Shown here piece after piece: positions 35,923 to 45,598 of a stretch of DNA of 64,000 nt. Position 1 is the stretch's first letter. Each line of letters starts with the position of its first letter. A model generated the notes under the pieces. It did not search any database. It was not told where the DNA came from and saw nothing but the letters and a program-made list of their open reading frames with translations. Origin of the DNA: Paenibacillaceae bacterium (GTDB taxonomy: Bacteria; Bacillota; Bacilli; Paenibacillales; NBRC-103111); contig JAQSYI010000004.1 in NCBI GenBank assembly GCA_029256185.1, forward strand, positions 62,001 through 126,000. The letters run 5' to 3'. The position numbers were made by a program, and so were the translations under genes.

Positions 35923-36696
35923 ATGATCTCTCCTGTATTCATAGCCCACGGCTCTCCTATGATGGCTCTGGAGGATACGGCTGCCTCCCGGTTTCTGGAG
36001 GAGCTGGGCGGCAAGCTCCGTCCCAAGGCGGTTGTTGTGTTCACCGCACATTGGGAAGACCGTGAGCTGAAGCTGTCCTCTCCCGACGGTCCTTTCGAGA
36101 CGATCTACGATTTCGGCGGCTTCTCTCCTGAATTATATGCGAAGAAATATCCGGCACCGGGTTGGCCTGAGCTTAGAAGCCAGCTGGCGCAGCGTTTCCG
36201 GGAGGCGGGGATAGCGGTGAAGGAGACTGACAGAGGGCTTGACCACGGTTCATGGGTCCCTCTGTCAAGGATGTATCCGGAAGCCCATATCCCGGTAGTC
36301 CAGATATCGGTTAATCCCAACCTGTCCCCCGAGGAGCACTTTAGGATCGGTTCGGTACTGAGGGGGCTGCCGGAAGAGGATATTCTGGTGATGGGCAGCG
36401 GCGTAACCGTCCATAACCTTCGCCGGATCGAATGGGGCAAGCCGAGAGACAGAGCGGTGGAGCCGTGGGCAGCCGCCTTCGACGATTGGCTTATTGAGAA
36501 GCTGGAGCGCCATGATCTGAACGCGCTGTTCTCATATGAGCAGCAAGCGCCTCATGCCCGCGAGGCTGTGCCCACGCCTGAGCACTTCGTACCGTTGTTC
36601 ATCGCGGCAGGCAGCGCCAGTCCCGGCAGCAAGCCTGCGGTTATTCACAGAAGTTACGAGTTTGGGGTGCTGAGCTATCTGAGCCTGCAGTTCTGA
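35923..36696 (+). CDS. DODA-type extradiol aromatic ring-opening dioxygenase (YgiD-like)
   Basis: A 257-residue class III extradiol dioxygenase. Metal and catalytic histidines occur in FIAHGSPM, VFTAHW, LDHGSWVPL and the C-terminal IHRSYEFG. Members such as E. coli YgiD open the ring of L-DOPA in vitro and bind zinc or iron; the natural substrate is unclear. Likely single-gene unit between a clear promoter and an inverted repeat. Confidence 0.9.
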   Translation: MISPVFIAHGSPMMALEDTAASRFLEELGGKLRPKAVVVFTAHWEDRELKLSSPDGPFETIYDFGGFSPELYAKKYPAPGWPELRSQLAQRFREAGIAVKETDRGLDHGSWVPLSRMYPEAHIPVVQISVNPNLSPEEHFRIGSVLRGLPEEDILVMGSGVTVHNLRRIEWGKPRDRAVEPWAAAFDDWLIEKLERHDLNALFSYEQQAPHAREAVPTPEHFVPLFIAAGSASPGSKPAVIHRSYEFGVLSYLSLQF

Positions 36697-36718
36697 CCAT
36701 CCCCCGGGTTGAAGCAGA

Positions 36719-36752
36719 GCAAGCCCGCATCCCTTCACAGATGCGGGCTTGC
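36719..36752. terminator. Perfect 12-base-arm hairpin between convergent genes
   Basis: GCAAGCCCGCAT (36719-36730) pairs with ATGCGGGCTTGC (36741-36752) around a ten-base loop. It lies between two converging genes and probably ends both, although the T-run is weak. Confidence 0.6.
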
Positions 36753-36769
36753 AGGCTTGTAGTCGGGCT

Positions 36770-36982
36770 TCAGAAGGTCTCTTCAAGCCGCATGGCGTAG
36801 TCCATGAACTGGTCAAACCGCCGGATGCCGATTCCTTCCGTGTAAAATTCACACAATTCCCGGAATTCTGGGCTTCTGAACATACGGTAGGTGGTAATTC
36901 TTCGCGGGTCATCGCCCAGCTGGCTGATCAGCCGTTTACGCAGCTGTGCGTATCCAGCAGTCTTATGCGCTGATGTTCTCAT
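36770..36982 (-). CDS. Small hypothetical protein, 70 residues
   Basis: The ATG at 36982 is preferred over 37012 because GGAGG lies nine bases upstream. The product is soluble, Arg-rich (RRITTYRMFRSPEFREL) and has no recognised domain. Good ribosome site, convergent hairpin and absence of competing frames support a real gene. Function unknown. Confidence 0.6.
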   Translation of the reverse strand: MRTSAHKTAGYAQLRKRLISQLGDDPRRITTYRMFRSPEFRELCEFYTEGIGIRRFDQFMDYAMRLEETF

Positions 36983-37111
36983 CCAATCGTACCTCCAATA
37001 AGTCTGCTGCATTTAAGTTTGGACAATGACTGCCGATTACATACTTCATCTCTTCTCGGAGGGGAAAGAATCCGCGCGAGGACGCTGCAAAAAGTTTTTT
37101 CACTCAAACTA

Positions 37112-37167
37112 TTGACAACAGACAATAAAAAGGTTATCTTTATAAACGAGATTGATAATCATTATCA
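37112..37167 (+). promoter_or_regulatory. sigma-A promoter with perfect 7-1-7 Fur box
   Basis: TTGACA (37112-37117), 17-base spacer, TATCTT (37135-37140), then TGATAATCATTATCA (37153-37167), an exact match to the Bacillus Fur consensus placed just after the expected start of transcription. Confidence 0.8.
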
Positions 37168-37209
37168 ACCAAATTCATCAAGCTGATCAATCGAGCATTC
37201 TGAATCGCA

Positions 37210-37325
37210 CCATATGGTTGTGCTGAGCAACTCGTCGTCGAGCGCCTGCACAGAACCATGCGGTTACGGCGAGCAACTGGCCATCAAGCGTTCCACACCG
37301 CGTCAACATGGTTGTGCCGAGCAAC
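37210..37325 (+). repeat. Three imperfect 20-base words inside the candidate RNA
   Basis: GGTTGTGCTGAGCAAC-like words end at about 37231, 37277 and 37325 (spacing 46 and 48). They lie within the candidate Fur-controlled transcript. Confidence 0.6.
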
Positions 37326-37417
37326 ACGCATGACAGCGCAAGCGAATGCCCTAGCAGCTTCACATGCTTTACCCGACTATCGCGTCTCACCATTTTCCAT
37401 AGTTATCCTCATTTTAC

Positions 37418-37472
37418 CGCCTGCATGTGAAGATCCGGCTTTTGGATCTGCGCGTCAGGCGGACTTTTTTTG
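37418..37472 (+). terminator. Nested intrinsic terminator
   Basis: Outer arms CCGCCTG/CAGGCGG, inner arms AGATCC/GGATCT, followed by a run of seven T. Strong by eye. Confidence 0.75.
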
Positions 37473-37481
37473 GAGGGCAAA

Positions 37482-37568
37482 ATGAACGAACACAATGACC
37501 CCGGCAGATGTGAGGGAGATAGCCCGCCAATCCATTTTCGACCCATAGAGGAGGCGTTTTTTCGCTAA
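37482..37568 (+). CDS. Small acidic ORF, 28 codons
   Basis: The ATG at 37482 follows TTTGGAGGGCAAA, a good ribosome site directly after the terminator T-run. The product is 28 residues with four Glu, two Asp, three Arg, one Cys and the end EEAFFR. It resembles no small Fur-regulated protein I know (FbpA-C are basic). It may be a leader peptide, a real microprotein or chance. Confidence 0.35.
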   Translation: MNEHNDPGRCEGDSPPIHFRPIEEAFFR

Positions 37569-37659
37569 TCCTTTTTTCTCCCCGTCGCAGGAGTACGCTT
37601 AGCCAGCCGCGGAAACACTACGACAACTCACCATAGAAGGTGCTGTCGCAGATATTGTC

Positions 37660-37855
37660 GCTCGGCCTGTAACGGACTGTATAGACCCTATCGGGGCTAT
37701 TTTTCGCATTTCTAGGTTATAGCGGACATCAGCGCTCTTATTTGCTCATTTTGGGCTGACACGCTACGTTTTCCCCAAAATAGCGGCGCTGAGGTCCGTC
37801 AAGATTTTAGAAAGCGTTTTCTTTAACGAATAGCGTCCCCTCAGTCCGTTAGCGC
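37660..37855. repeat. Degenerate interspersed repeat with long inverted arms
   Basis: AGCGGACATCAGCGCTCTTA and following bases (37721-37744) pair with 37777-37800 (ending GCTGAGGTCCGTC) as imperfect 24-base arms. Related words at about 37668 and 37830-37853 (TAGCG...CAGTCCGTTAGCG) suggest three or more decayed units. No ORF. Confidence 0.65.
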
Positions 37856-37870
37856 TCCTGCTTCTCCCAA

Positions 37871-37934
37871 CCCCCTGTTTACTGCACTCTAGCTGCCCTC
37901 AGCCCCCTGTTCACCACACTCCAACAGCGCCTCA
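37871..37934. repeat. 32-base imperfect direct repeat
   Basis: CCCCCTGTT(T/C)AC-led units start at 37871 and 37903. A perfect CCATCAG/CTGATGG hairpin lies shortly after (37984-38004). Confidence 0.5.
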
Positions 37935-38098
37935 CAACCGGTTTGTTGCCCCCATGTGCCACCCCGCACCCGGACATTGAGATCCATCAGCCCTGTGCTG
38001 ATGGAGCCGGTCCCCGTCACCTGCTGCTCAGGGCCGTAGGGTGTTACGGCCAACCTGGCAATGGGGCGATTTCAAACCCTACGCGGCTCCTCTTCTCA

Positions 38099-38206
38099 CC
38101 TGGAACAATGATGCCCCGCAGGCGGATTGACTGGCCTGGAACAACGATGCCCCGCAGGTGGGTTGGCCCTTCTGGAACAATGATGCCCCGCAGGCCGGTT
38201 GACTGG
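38099..38206. repeat. 36-base tandem repeat, three copies
   Basis: Units starting CCTGGAACAATGATGCCCCG begin at 38099, 38135 and 38171 (period exactly 36). There are no spacers, so it is not a CRISPR array. Confidence 0.8.
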
Positions 38207-38273
38207 CTGTCCGTTTTGCGGCATGATAGGAGGTATAGAGCACATGATCAGATCCCGGAGGTTATCTTAGAAG

Positions 38274-38504
38274 ATGAAGCGGCTTGCCCAGGCTCCGATC
38301 CGGTTCTACCGGAAATTTCTCTCTCCCTTGAAGCCGCCTACCTGCCGCTTCTATCCCACCTGCTCGGAATACGCGCTGGAGGCCATTGAGACCCACGGGG
38401 CGCTCAAAGGGTCGGTATTGGCCGCCATCCGGATCAGCAAGTGTCATCCGCTGCATCCCGGGGGAATCGACAAAGTGCCTGCCAAGGGCAGATGGAAGCC
38501 TTGA
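38274..38504 (+). CDS. yidD: Membrane protein insertion efficiency factor YidD
   Basis: A 76-residue protein with the YidD signature [17 protein letters not shown] and the later [13 protein letters not shown]. YidD helps the YidC insertase place proteins in the membrane. Its usual neighbours (rnpA, yidC) are absent, as is common in Bacilli. The stop codon lies inside the -35 of the metG promoter. Confidence 0.93.
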   Translation: MKRLAQAPIRFYRKFLSPLKPPTCRFYPTCSEYALEAIETHGALKGSVLAAIRISKCHPLHPGGIDKVPAKGRWKP

Positions 38505-38529
38505 CACGCTCCGGCTTTTTCGCTATATT
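38501..38529 (+). promoter_or_regulatory. metG promoter
   Basis: TTGACA (38501-38506), 17-base spacer, TATATT (38524-38529). The -35 contains the yidD stop codon. Confidence 0.75.
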
Positions 38530-38535
38530 GTGAAT

Positions 38536-38846
38536 AATTGTATGACAACACCTTCCATGAAGGGATAAGTAAGAAGGGGAGCCTGCAGCAGAGAGCCGGG
38601 TCAGGTGCAAGCCGGTGCAGGAGAGCCTTCCGAAGATGGTCCCGGAGAACTGCCTTCGAGCAGGCGCGCTTCCAGCGTCTGTAAGGGGGCGGCGCGGTTT
38701 CCGGCGTTATCTGGAGCAGCTTCGTTTGCGGCGCTTTTTATGAGACCGCAGGCAAGCTGGCAGAGCCCCAAGCCATTACAGCGCGGGGGAACCTGGGTGG
38801 TACCACGTGAGCAGCCTCTCGTCCCAATACGGACGGGAGTTTTTTG
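38536..38846 (+). promoter_or_regulatory. T-box leader (tRNA-Met sensing) with terminator
   Basis: The T-box core AACCTGGGTGGTACCACG lies at 38790-38807. A terminator of CTCTCGTCC (38816-38824) and GGACGGGAG (38831-38839) plus a T-run follows. A likely ATG specifier is at 38636-38638 in CGAAGATGGTCC. Uncharged tRNA-Met would pair with the specifier and the T-box bulge to prevent termination and turn on metG. Confidence 0.93.
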
Positions 38847-38876
38847 TGTTTTAACCCATATTTTTAGGAGGCTTGA

Positions 38877-40937
<2,061 letters not shown>

Positions 40938-40966
40938 TCCGTTTACATTCTGCAAGCAACAGTCAG

Positions 40967-41160
40967 GCTGCCCTCTTCCTAGGGCGTGTCTGCAAACCCG
41001 CTAGAGGGCATCTTTCAGCGCCTTTTCGCCCCATGCTTCGTTACTTTTGCTTGACGTACCCTCCGGTACGCCTTCACAAAAGTGCCTTGCCTGGAACGAA
41101 AATTCACTAAAATCTGCTCCTCTCGGCGTTTGCAAACACGCCCCAATGAGGGCAGCTTTT
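40967..41160 (+). terminator. metG terminator, apparently split by an inserted element
   Basis: GCTGCCCTC (40967-40975) and GAGGGCAGC (41148-41156) are perfect nine-base arms followed by a T-rich tail, but are separated by a 162-bp element. Without the insert the loop would be short. Confidence 0.6.
40982..41143. mobile_element. 162-bp MITE-like element
   Basis: Terminal inverted repeats GGGCGTGTCTGCAAAC (40982-40997) and its near-perfect complement (41128-41143, one mismatch). The interior has CGTACC/GGTACG (41055-41070) and no gene. Similar small palindromic elements are scattered in Firmicute genomes. No target duplication longer than one or two bases is clear. Confidence 0.7.
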
Positions 41161-41246
41161 TCTTTTTCCCCCGCTTCTCTCCTGTATTGGCGAATATTTG
41201 CCGTGGCTTCAGCAGAAAATAGCGTAAAAGCAGAGGGGGAATAAAG

Positions 41247-41483
41247 ATGAAATACTTGGTGGTCCTTCTCTTGATAACCGTCCTGGTTTTTTTCTACCCG
41301 CGCCCGCAGGCGGCTGACAAGGCAGATAACCCAAGCCGCAAGGAAAAGGGAGCCTATCTTGCCTTGGCAGCTATTACATTGAGTCTGGGGATTATGAATA
41401 TGCTGGAAATATTCCCGGTGTTGGCCGGTTGGATGGATGATGTGATGGAGGTTATGTTCCGCATGACCGGGGGTAAAATATGA
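41247..41483 (+). CDS. Small two-span membrane protein at the head of a ger operon
   Basis: 78 residues with an N-terminal hydrophobic span (YLVVLLLITVLVFF), a charged linker and a second span (AYLALAAITLSLGIMNMLEI). GAGGGGGA lies before the ATG and the stop overlaps the GerA-type start as ATGA, so it is translated with the receptor. It may be an accessory subunit of the germinant receptor, like small D-type subunits, but no sequence family was recognised. Confidence 0.7.
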   Translation: MKYLVVLLLITVLVFFYPRPQAADKADNPSRKEKGAYLALAAITLSLGIMNMLEIFPVLAGWMDDVMEVMFRMTGGKI

Positions 41484-43033
41484 AGATATCCAAAAGCTGG
41501 AGAAGGCGGTCTGCACAGCAAGCGGCTGCGGAAAATCCCAACAGCGTCAAAGCTCTCGATAATTTTCCCCAAGGGGATATCACCGCCAGTTTGGATGAGA
41601 CGCTGGCATTTATCCGCAGTATGATGGCTCTGTCAAGCGACCTTGTTGCCAAGGAAACCGTAGTCCGGATACAGGGGGAAGGACGGACGGTCCGTATTGC
41701 GGTTATCTATATAGACGGATTGGCGGACAAACAGCTGGTCCATCAATTTATTATGCAGCCGATGGCTGAGCGTGAGCTGGCTCAAGCCAGCATCGGCTGC
41801 TTGGAGCAGTTCTTGGTCGCAAGCAATATAAGGCGGGAACGCTCCAAAGCCAAGCTCGCCCAAGCGCTTCTGTACAGCAGCACCTTGGTATTTCTTGACG
41901 GTGCAGATGAGGGCTTGACCGTATCCACAGAGGGCTGGGAGCACCGTTTTGTGGGAGAACCGGTGACAGAACCGATTATCCGGGGGCCGCAGGATGCCTT
42001 CAATGAAGTATTGCGGTCCAATACGGCGTTGGTCCGCAGGCGGATCAAGGACCCGGCTCTGGCCGTGGAGGCCCTCCAGATCGGCACCCGCAGTCTGACT
42101 GACGTAGCGGTGATCTACCTTCAGGACGTGGCGCATCCCCCGCTGGTCAGAGAGGTCATCCGCAGGCTGCAGGGCATTGAGGTGGACAGTGTCATGGACG
42201 GGGGCCAGATCGAGGAATATCTGGAGGATAATCCGTTTTCGCCTTTTCCGCAGATTGCTTATTCGGAGCGGGTGGACAAGATCGTGGCGGCTGTGCTCGA
42301 GGGGAAGGTTGCCGTAATCCTGGACGGTTCTCCCTATGCCTTATCCATGCCTGCCACCTTCACCTCTTTTCTGTTCTCTCCCGAGGATTATTACGGCAAA
42401 TTCATGGGGGCTACCTTCATCCGCTGGTTCAGGGCGATTGCGCTGGTCATGGCCTTGTTTCTGCCGTCTATGTACATCGCCTTGATTACCTATCATCAGG
42501 AAATGCTGCCGACCACCTTGATGCTCTCAAGCGCCGCCAACCGTACCGGCATTCCCTTCCCCTCTTTTGTGGAGGCGTTGTTAATGGAGATCAGCATCGA
42601 GCTCCTGCGGGAAGCGAGCCTTCGGTTGCCCGGCTCAATGGGGCAAACCATTGGAATAGTAGGAGCGCTGGTGATTGGCCAGGCTGCTGTGGAGGCCGGA
42701 ATCGTGGGGCCCATCCTCACCATTATTGTCTCTTTTACCGCCATCGGCTCCTTCGTAATTCCAAGCTACAATACGTCCATAGCCATACGGATGCTGCGGT
42801 TTCCCATGATGCTGCTTGCGGCATCCTTGGGCATCTTTGGCATCATCTTCGGCGGCGCGGCGATTCTGATTCACCTGATCAGCCTGACTCCCTTTGGCGT
42901 AGGTTATATGGAGCCGTTCCGGCCATCCCGCTGGGATCATATAGACGATTCCCTGTTCCTTAGAAAACCGTCCTATGCCATGCGCTTCCGGCAGCGGTAC
43001 TTAGGACTGCAGCAATTGCGAAGGAGAAAGTAG
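41480..43033 (+). CDS. Spore germination receptor A subunit (GerA/GerK-A family)
   Basis: 517 residues: a soluble N-terminal domain (about 1-260) followed by about five to six membrane spans in the C-terminal half (ALVMALFLPSMYIALI, TIGIVGALVIGQAAVEAGIV). The YHQEMLPTTLMLS and RTGIPFPSFVEALLMEIS segments are diagnostic. It sits in the inner spore membrane and with B and C subunits senses germinants. Numbering within the many Ger paralogues cannot be fixed. Confidence 0.92.
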   Translation: MKISKSWRRRSAQQAAAENPNSVKALDNFPQGDITASLDETLAFIRSMMALSSDLVAKETVVRIQGEGRTVRIAVIYIDGLADKQLVHQFIMQPMAERELAQASIGCLEQFLVASNIRRERSKAKLAQALLYSSTLVFLDGADEGLTVSTEGWEHRFVGEPVTEPIIRGPQDAFNEVLRSNTALVRRRIKDPALAVEALQIGTRSLTDVAVIYLQDVAHPPLVREVIRRLQGIEVDSVMDGGQIEEYLEDNPFSPFPQIAYSERVDKIVAAVLEGKVAVILDGSPYALSMPATFTSFLFSPEDYYGKFMGATFIRWFRAIALVMALFLPSMYIALITYHQEMLPTTLMLSSAANRTGIPFPSFVEALLMEISIELLREASLRLPGSMGQTIGIVGALVIGQAAVEAGIVGPILTIIVSFTAIGSFVIPSYNTSIAIRMLRFPMMLLAASLGIFGIIFGGAAILIHLISLTPFGVGYMEPFRPSRWDHIDDSLFLRKPSYAMRFRQRYLGLQQLRRRK

Positions 43034-43061
43034 ATCCTGATGATACGACGGGAGTGGCACA

Positions 43062-44159
43062 ATGGATAAAGGAAAACTGACCCAGAAGCAGCTCTTTTTT
43101 ATGTCCAGCTTCTATATCTTCGGGACGATGCTGATCACCCTGCCCCGAACCCTAACAGAAGTGGCCCAGCATGCCGGCTGGTTGTGCATTATGATTGCAA
43201 TGACTTTGTTTGCCGGCTATTCCTGGCTGCTTGCACAGATCATAACGGGCATGAAGCAAACCGATTTCATTCCCTTTGTGCATTCTTTTCTCGGCAAGTG
43301 GCTGGGGCCTCCTGTAACGCTGGTGCTGATTCTGATTCCGGCTCTGTTCTATTCATCTTATGTCATGAGGCTGGTTGTGGAGCTGTTCGAAACTCTCGTT
43401 ATCCCGGAAACGCCCGTCGAGATATTGCTCATCTTGACAATCACCCTGCGATTTTGGGCCGTGCGGGGGGGAATCCGAACTGTAGGCATGCTGTCCGAAC
43501 TGCTTTTGCCAACCATGCTGATTGTCATGATTACCATGCTTGCCTTATCCGGAGCAAAAGTTCAAATGACCAGTCTTCAGCCGTTTTTCGATACGGATGC
43601 TAATGGAATCTTCAAGGGGAGCATGGCCGTGCTGTCCAATTATATGGAGGTGGGCGTTCTTCTCTTCGCGGCAACCCGGATCAAGGAGTCCCAAAAGACC
43701 CTGAAGTCCCTGCTGGCCGTAAATGTAACAGTGGGATTTATATTTTTGTGCACCTACTGGCTGTGTCTGGGCAACTTCGGAACGGCCTATACCAAGCGGC
43801 TGGCCTTTCCTACTGTGGAGATGATCCGCAATATCAGCCTGGCCAATTTTTTTGAACATGTGGAGGTCATTTTTCTGGCTATGTGGGTGCTGATGAATCT
43901 GGTGAAGGGATCCATGACCTATTATGCCTGCTGCGTGGGATTCCAGAGCTGGTTCGGGTTGAAGAGCTACAAGCTGATCATGATGCCCGTGCTGCTGATT
44001 ATCTATTATCTGTCGATGATTCCCCAGAATCTGCTTCAGGCGGTTTTCCGCTTTGAGCAGTTTAAGGCGGTTGTCTATCCGTATTACGGGCTTGCGTTTA
44101 TTGTTGTGCTGTATGGTCTGGTCCGTCTTAGGAACAGAAGCAAGGGGGCGGCAGGATGA
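43062..44159 (+). CDS. Spore germination receptor B subunit (endospore germination permease)
   Basis: 365 residues, ten predicted spans, amino acid-permease-like fold. LTQKQLFFMSSFYIFGTMLI at the start and KLTGKWL-type HSFLGKWLG region are typical of GerB/YndE proteins. It probably forms the germinant pocket or a channel. It overlaps the C subunit gene by four bases. Confidence 0.92.
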   Translation: MDKGKLTQKQLFFMSSFYIFGTMLITLPRTLTEVAQHAGWLCIMIAMTLFAGYSWLLAQIITGMKQTDFIPFVHSFLGKWLGPPVTLVLILIPALFYSSYVMRLVVELFETLVIPETPVEILLILTITLRFWAVRGGIRTVGMLSELLLPTMLIVMITMLALSGAKVQMTSLQPFFDTDANGIFKGSMAVLSNYMEVGVLLFAATRIKESQKTLKSLLAVNVTVGFIFLCTYWLCLGNFGTAYTKRLAFPTVEMIRNISLANFFEHVEVIFLAMWVLMNLVKGSMTYYACCVGFQSWFGLKSYKLIMMPVLLIIYYLSMIPQNLLQAVFRFEQFKAVVYPYYGLAFIVVLYGLVRLRNRSKGAAG

Positions 44160-45367
44160 AAAAGCGGCTGTCATTGCTCATGCTGTTCCTAGTGCTGCTG
44201 ACAGGTTGCTGGAACAGCAGAGAATCTGACAAAATCGATTATGTGTTTGCGGTGGGAATCGATTTGTCGGAGGCGGACGAGATCATTCTGACCATTCAGA
44301 CGCCGGTGCTGGAGGCGCTTAAGCCCAATGCGCCCGGCGGGGAGAAGAAATACAAAACGATAAGCGTCAAAGGAAAAACCACCTTTGAGGGAATCCGCAA
44401 TTATATCGATGTCACGGGGCAGAAGCTTTTTTGGGGTCACACCCAAACGTATGTTATAGGTGAGGAGGCGGCCCGTAAAGGAGTAGGGCGCTTTCTGGAT
44501 TTCTTCTCTGCTGACCCGGAGCTCCGCGGCACTTCCTACGTTGCCGTTTGCAAGGGCAAGGCGAAGGATCTGCTGGAGGCCAACCCCCAGTTTACTCCTA
44601 TTCCCGCTACATACATGAACAATCTGGTCAAAAATGCTGTTCTGAACGGAAAGAGTCCTACGGTCATGTTTGCCGATTTCAACCGGATGCTGGCCGAGCC
44701 TACCGGAAGTCAGCCGTATCTGCCGTTGATGGAGCTTATGACCCGGGAGGAGTATGACAAAAAGCATGCCAGCATCTTAGGCAAATATATGGATTATTCC
44801 AAACAAACTCCTGTGTACTATACCGTTGGAACAGCCGTTTTTCATGGTACGAAGCTTGTAGGGTACTTAAACGAGAAGGAAACCCGCGGCTTGAACTGGA
44901 CAAAGAATACGCTGAAATCCGCATTGGTCACAGTGGATTGCGGTGAGTACGGCATCGCCTCTCTGGAGCTGATCGGAGGAGTCAAGGAGCGGCAGAAGGT
45001 CAAGGTAGAGGGGGATAAGGCCATGGTGGAAGTGAAGGTCAAGGCTAATCTCAATATTGCCGACCGGTCAGGCTTTCTGGACGTCTCGGAGGAGGCGGTG
45101 ATCCGCAAGCTGGAGAAGGGTTTCGCCGATGTGGTGACCGCGGAAATAGAAGCGGCCTTCAACAAGGCCATCCGCAAATACCATAGTGATATTATGGCAT
45201 TCGGCAATACCGTAAGCGACGCCAACCCCAAGCTCTGGGAGCAAATTAAGTCCAGATGGGAGAATGAAATACTCCCCCGTGCCGAGCTTTCCATCACTGT
45301 CGAAGGGCGTATCAGACGTACGTCGAGAACCCTGTATTCTCCTTGGGTTAAATCTCCGTCGGATTAG
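44156..45367 (+). CDS. Spore germination receptor C subunit (Ger(x)C lipoprotein)
   Basis: 403 residues. The lipoprotein signal ends LLTGC, followed by WNSRESDKIDYVFAVGIDLS, the hallmark of Ger(x)C proteins. Three soluble domains are expected; the last contains RIRRTSRTL near the end. Anchored to the outer face of the inner spore membrane. Last gene of the operon, followed by a strong terminator. Confidence 0.93.
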   Translation: MKKRLSLLMLFLVLLTGCWNSRESDKIDYVFAVGIDLSEADEIILTIQTPVLEALKPNAPGGEKKYKTISVKGKTTFEGIRNYIDVTGQKLFWGHTQTYVIGEEAARKGVGRFLDFFSADPELRGTSYVAVCKGKAKDLLEANPQFTPIPATYMNNLVKNAVLNGKSPTVMFADFNRMLAEPTGSQPYLPLMELMTREEYDKKHASILGKYMDYSKQTPVYYTVGTAVFHGTKLVGYLNEKETRGLNWTKNTLKSALVTVDCGEYGIASLELIGGVKERQKVKVEGDKAMVEVKVKANLNIADRSGFLDVSEEAVIRKLEKGFADVVTAEIEAAFNKAIRKYHSDIMAFGNTVSDANPKLWEQIKSRWENEILPRAELSITVEGRIRRTSRTLYSPWVKSPSD

Positions 45368-45393
45368 CGGGCGGAGGCCCTTTTTCCGGCAAC

Positions 45394-45434
45394 GCAACAG
45401 AACCTGGCGGTATTCCTCCGCCAGGTTTTGTTGC
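45394..45434 (+). terminator. Terminator of the ger operon
   Basis: AACCTGGCGG (45401-45410) and CCGCCAGGTT (45418-45427) with outer GCAACA/TGTTGC extension and TTTTG tail. Confidence 0.85.
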
Positions 45435-45508
45435 ACCTACGGGAAAAATGAGTCATGGCGGTTATGCTGGGGATGTCCGTGTTATCTCGTTATTTTTGCG
45501 GATTGCCG

Positions 45509-45564
45509 TTGACAATTGGGCCTGGGGGAAATATAATCAACTTCGTTAATAAAAATAATTACGA
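45509..45564 (+). promoter_or_regulatory. Consensus sigma-A promoter with half-conserved Zur-like box
   Basis: TTGACA (45509-45514), 17-base spacer, TATAAT (45532-45537): a perfect match. TAAAAATAATTACGA (45550-45564) has one perfect half (ATTACGA) and one weak half of the 7-1-7 Zur box, positioned to block transcription start. Confidence 0.6.
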
Positions 45565-45598
45565 TTTACATATTCCTAAAAACGGGAGGGGCTTTACT

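Larger units (their letters stand above)
37147..37472 (+). ncRNA. Candidate Fur-controlled small RNA or leader
   Basis: About 325 bases from the predicted start to an intrinsic terminator contain no convincing gene. The terminator nests AGATCC/GGATCT inside CCGCCTG (37418-37424)/CAGGCGG (37456-37462) and ends in a seven-T run. The T-run touches the ribosome site of a 28-codon ORF, so this may be a leader with attenuation rather than a free small RNA. Confidence 0.4.

Noticed and set aside
37258-37485. 75-codon ORF inside the candidate Fur-controlled RNA
   Set aside because: No ribosome site at its ATG, unusual composition and it runs through the terminator hairpin.
38099-38206. Possible CRISPR array
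   Set aside because: 36-base units are directly adjacent with no spacers, and no cas genes are present.
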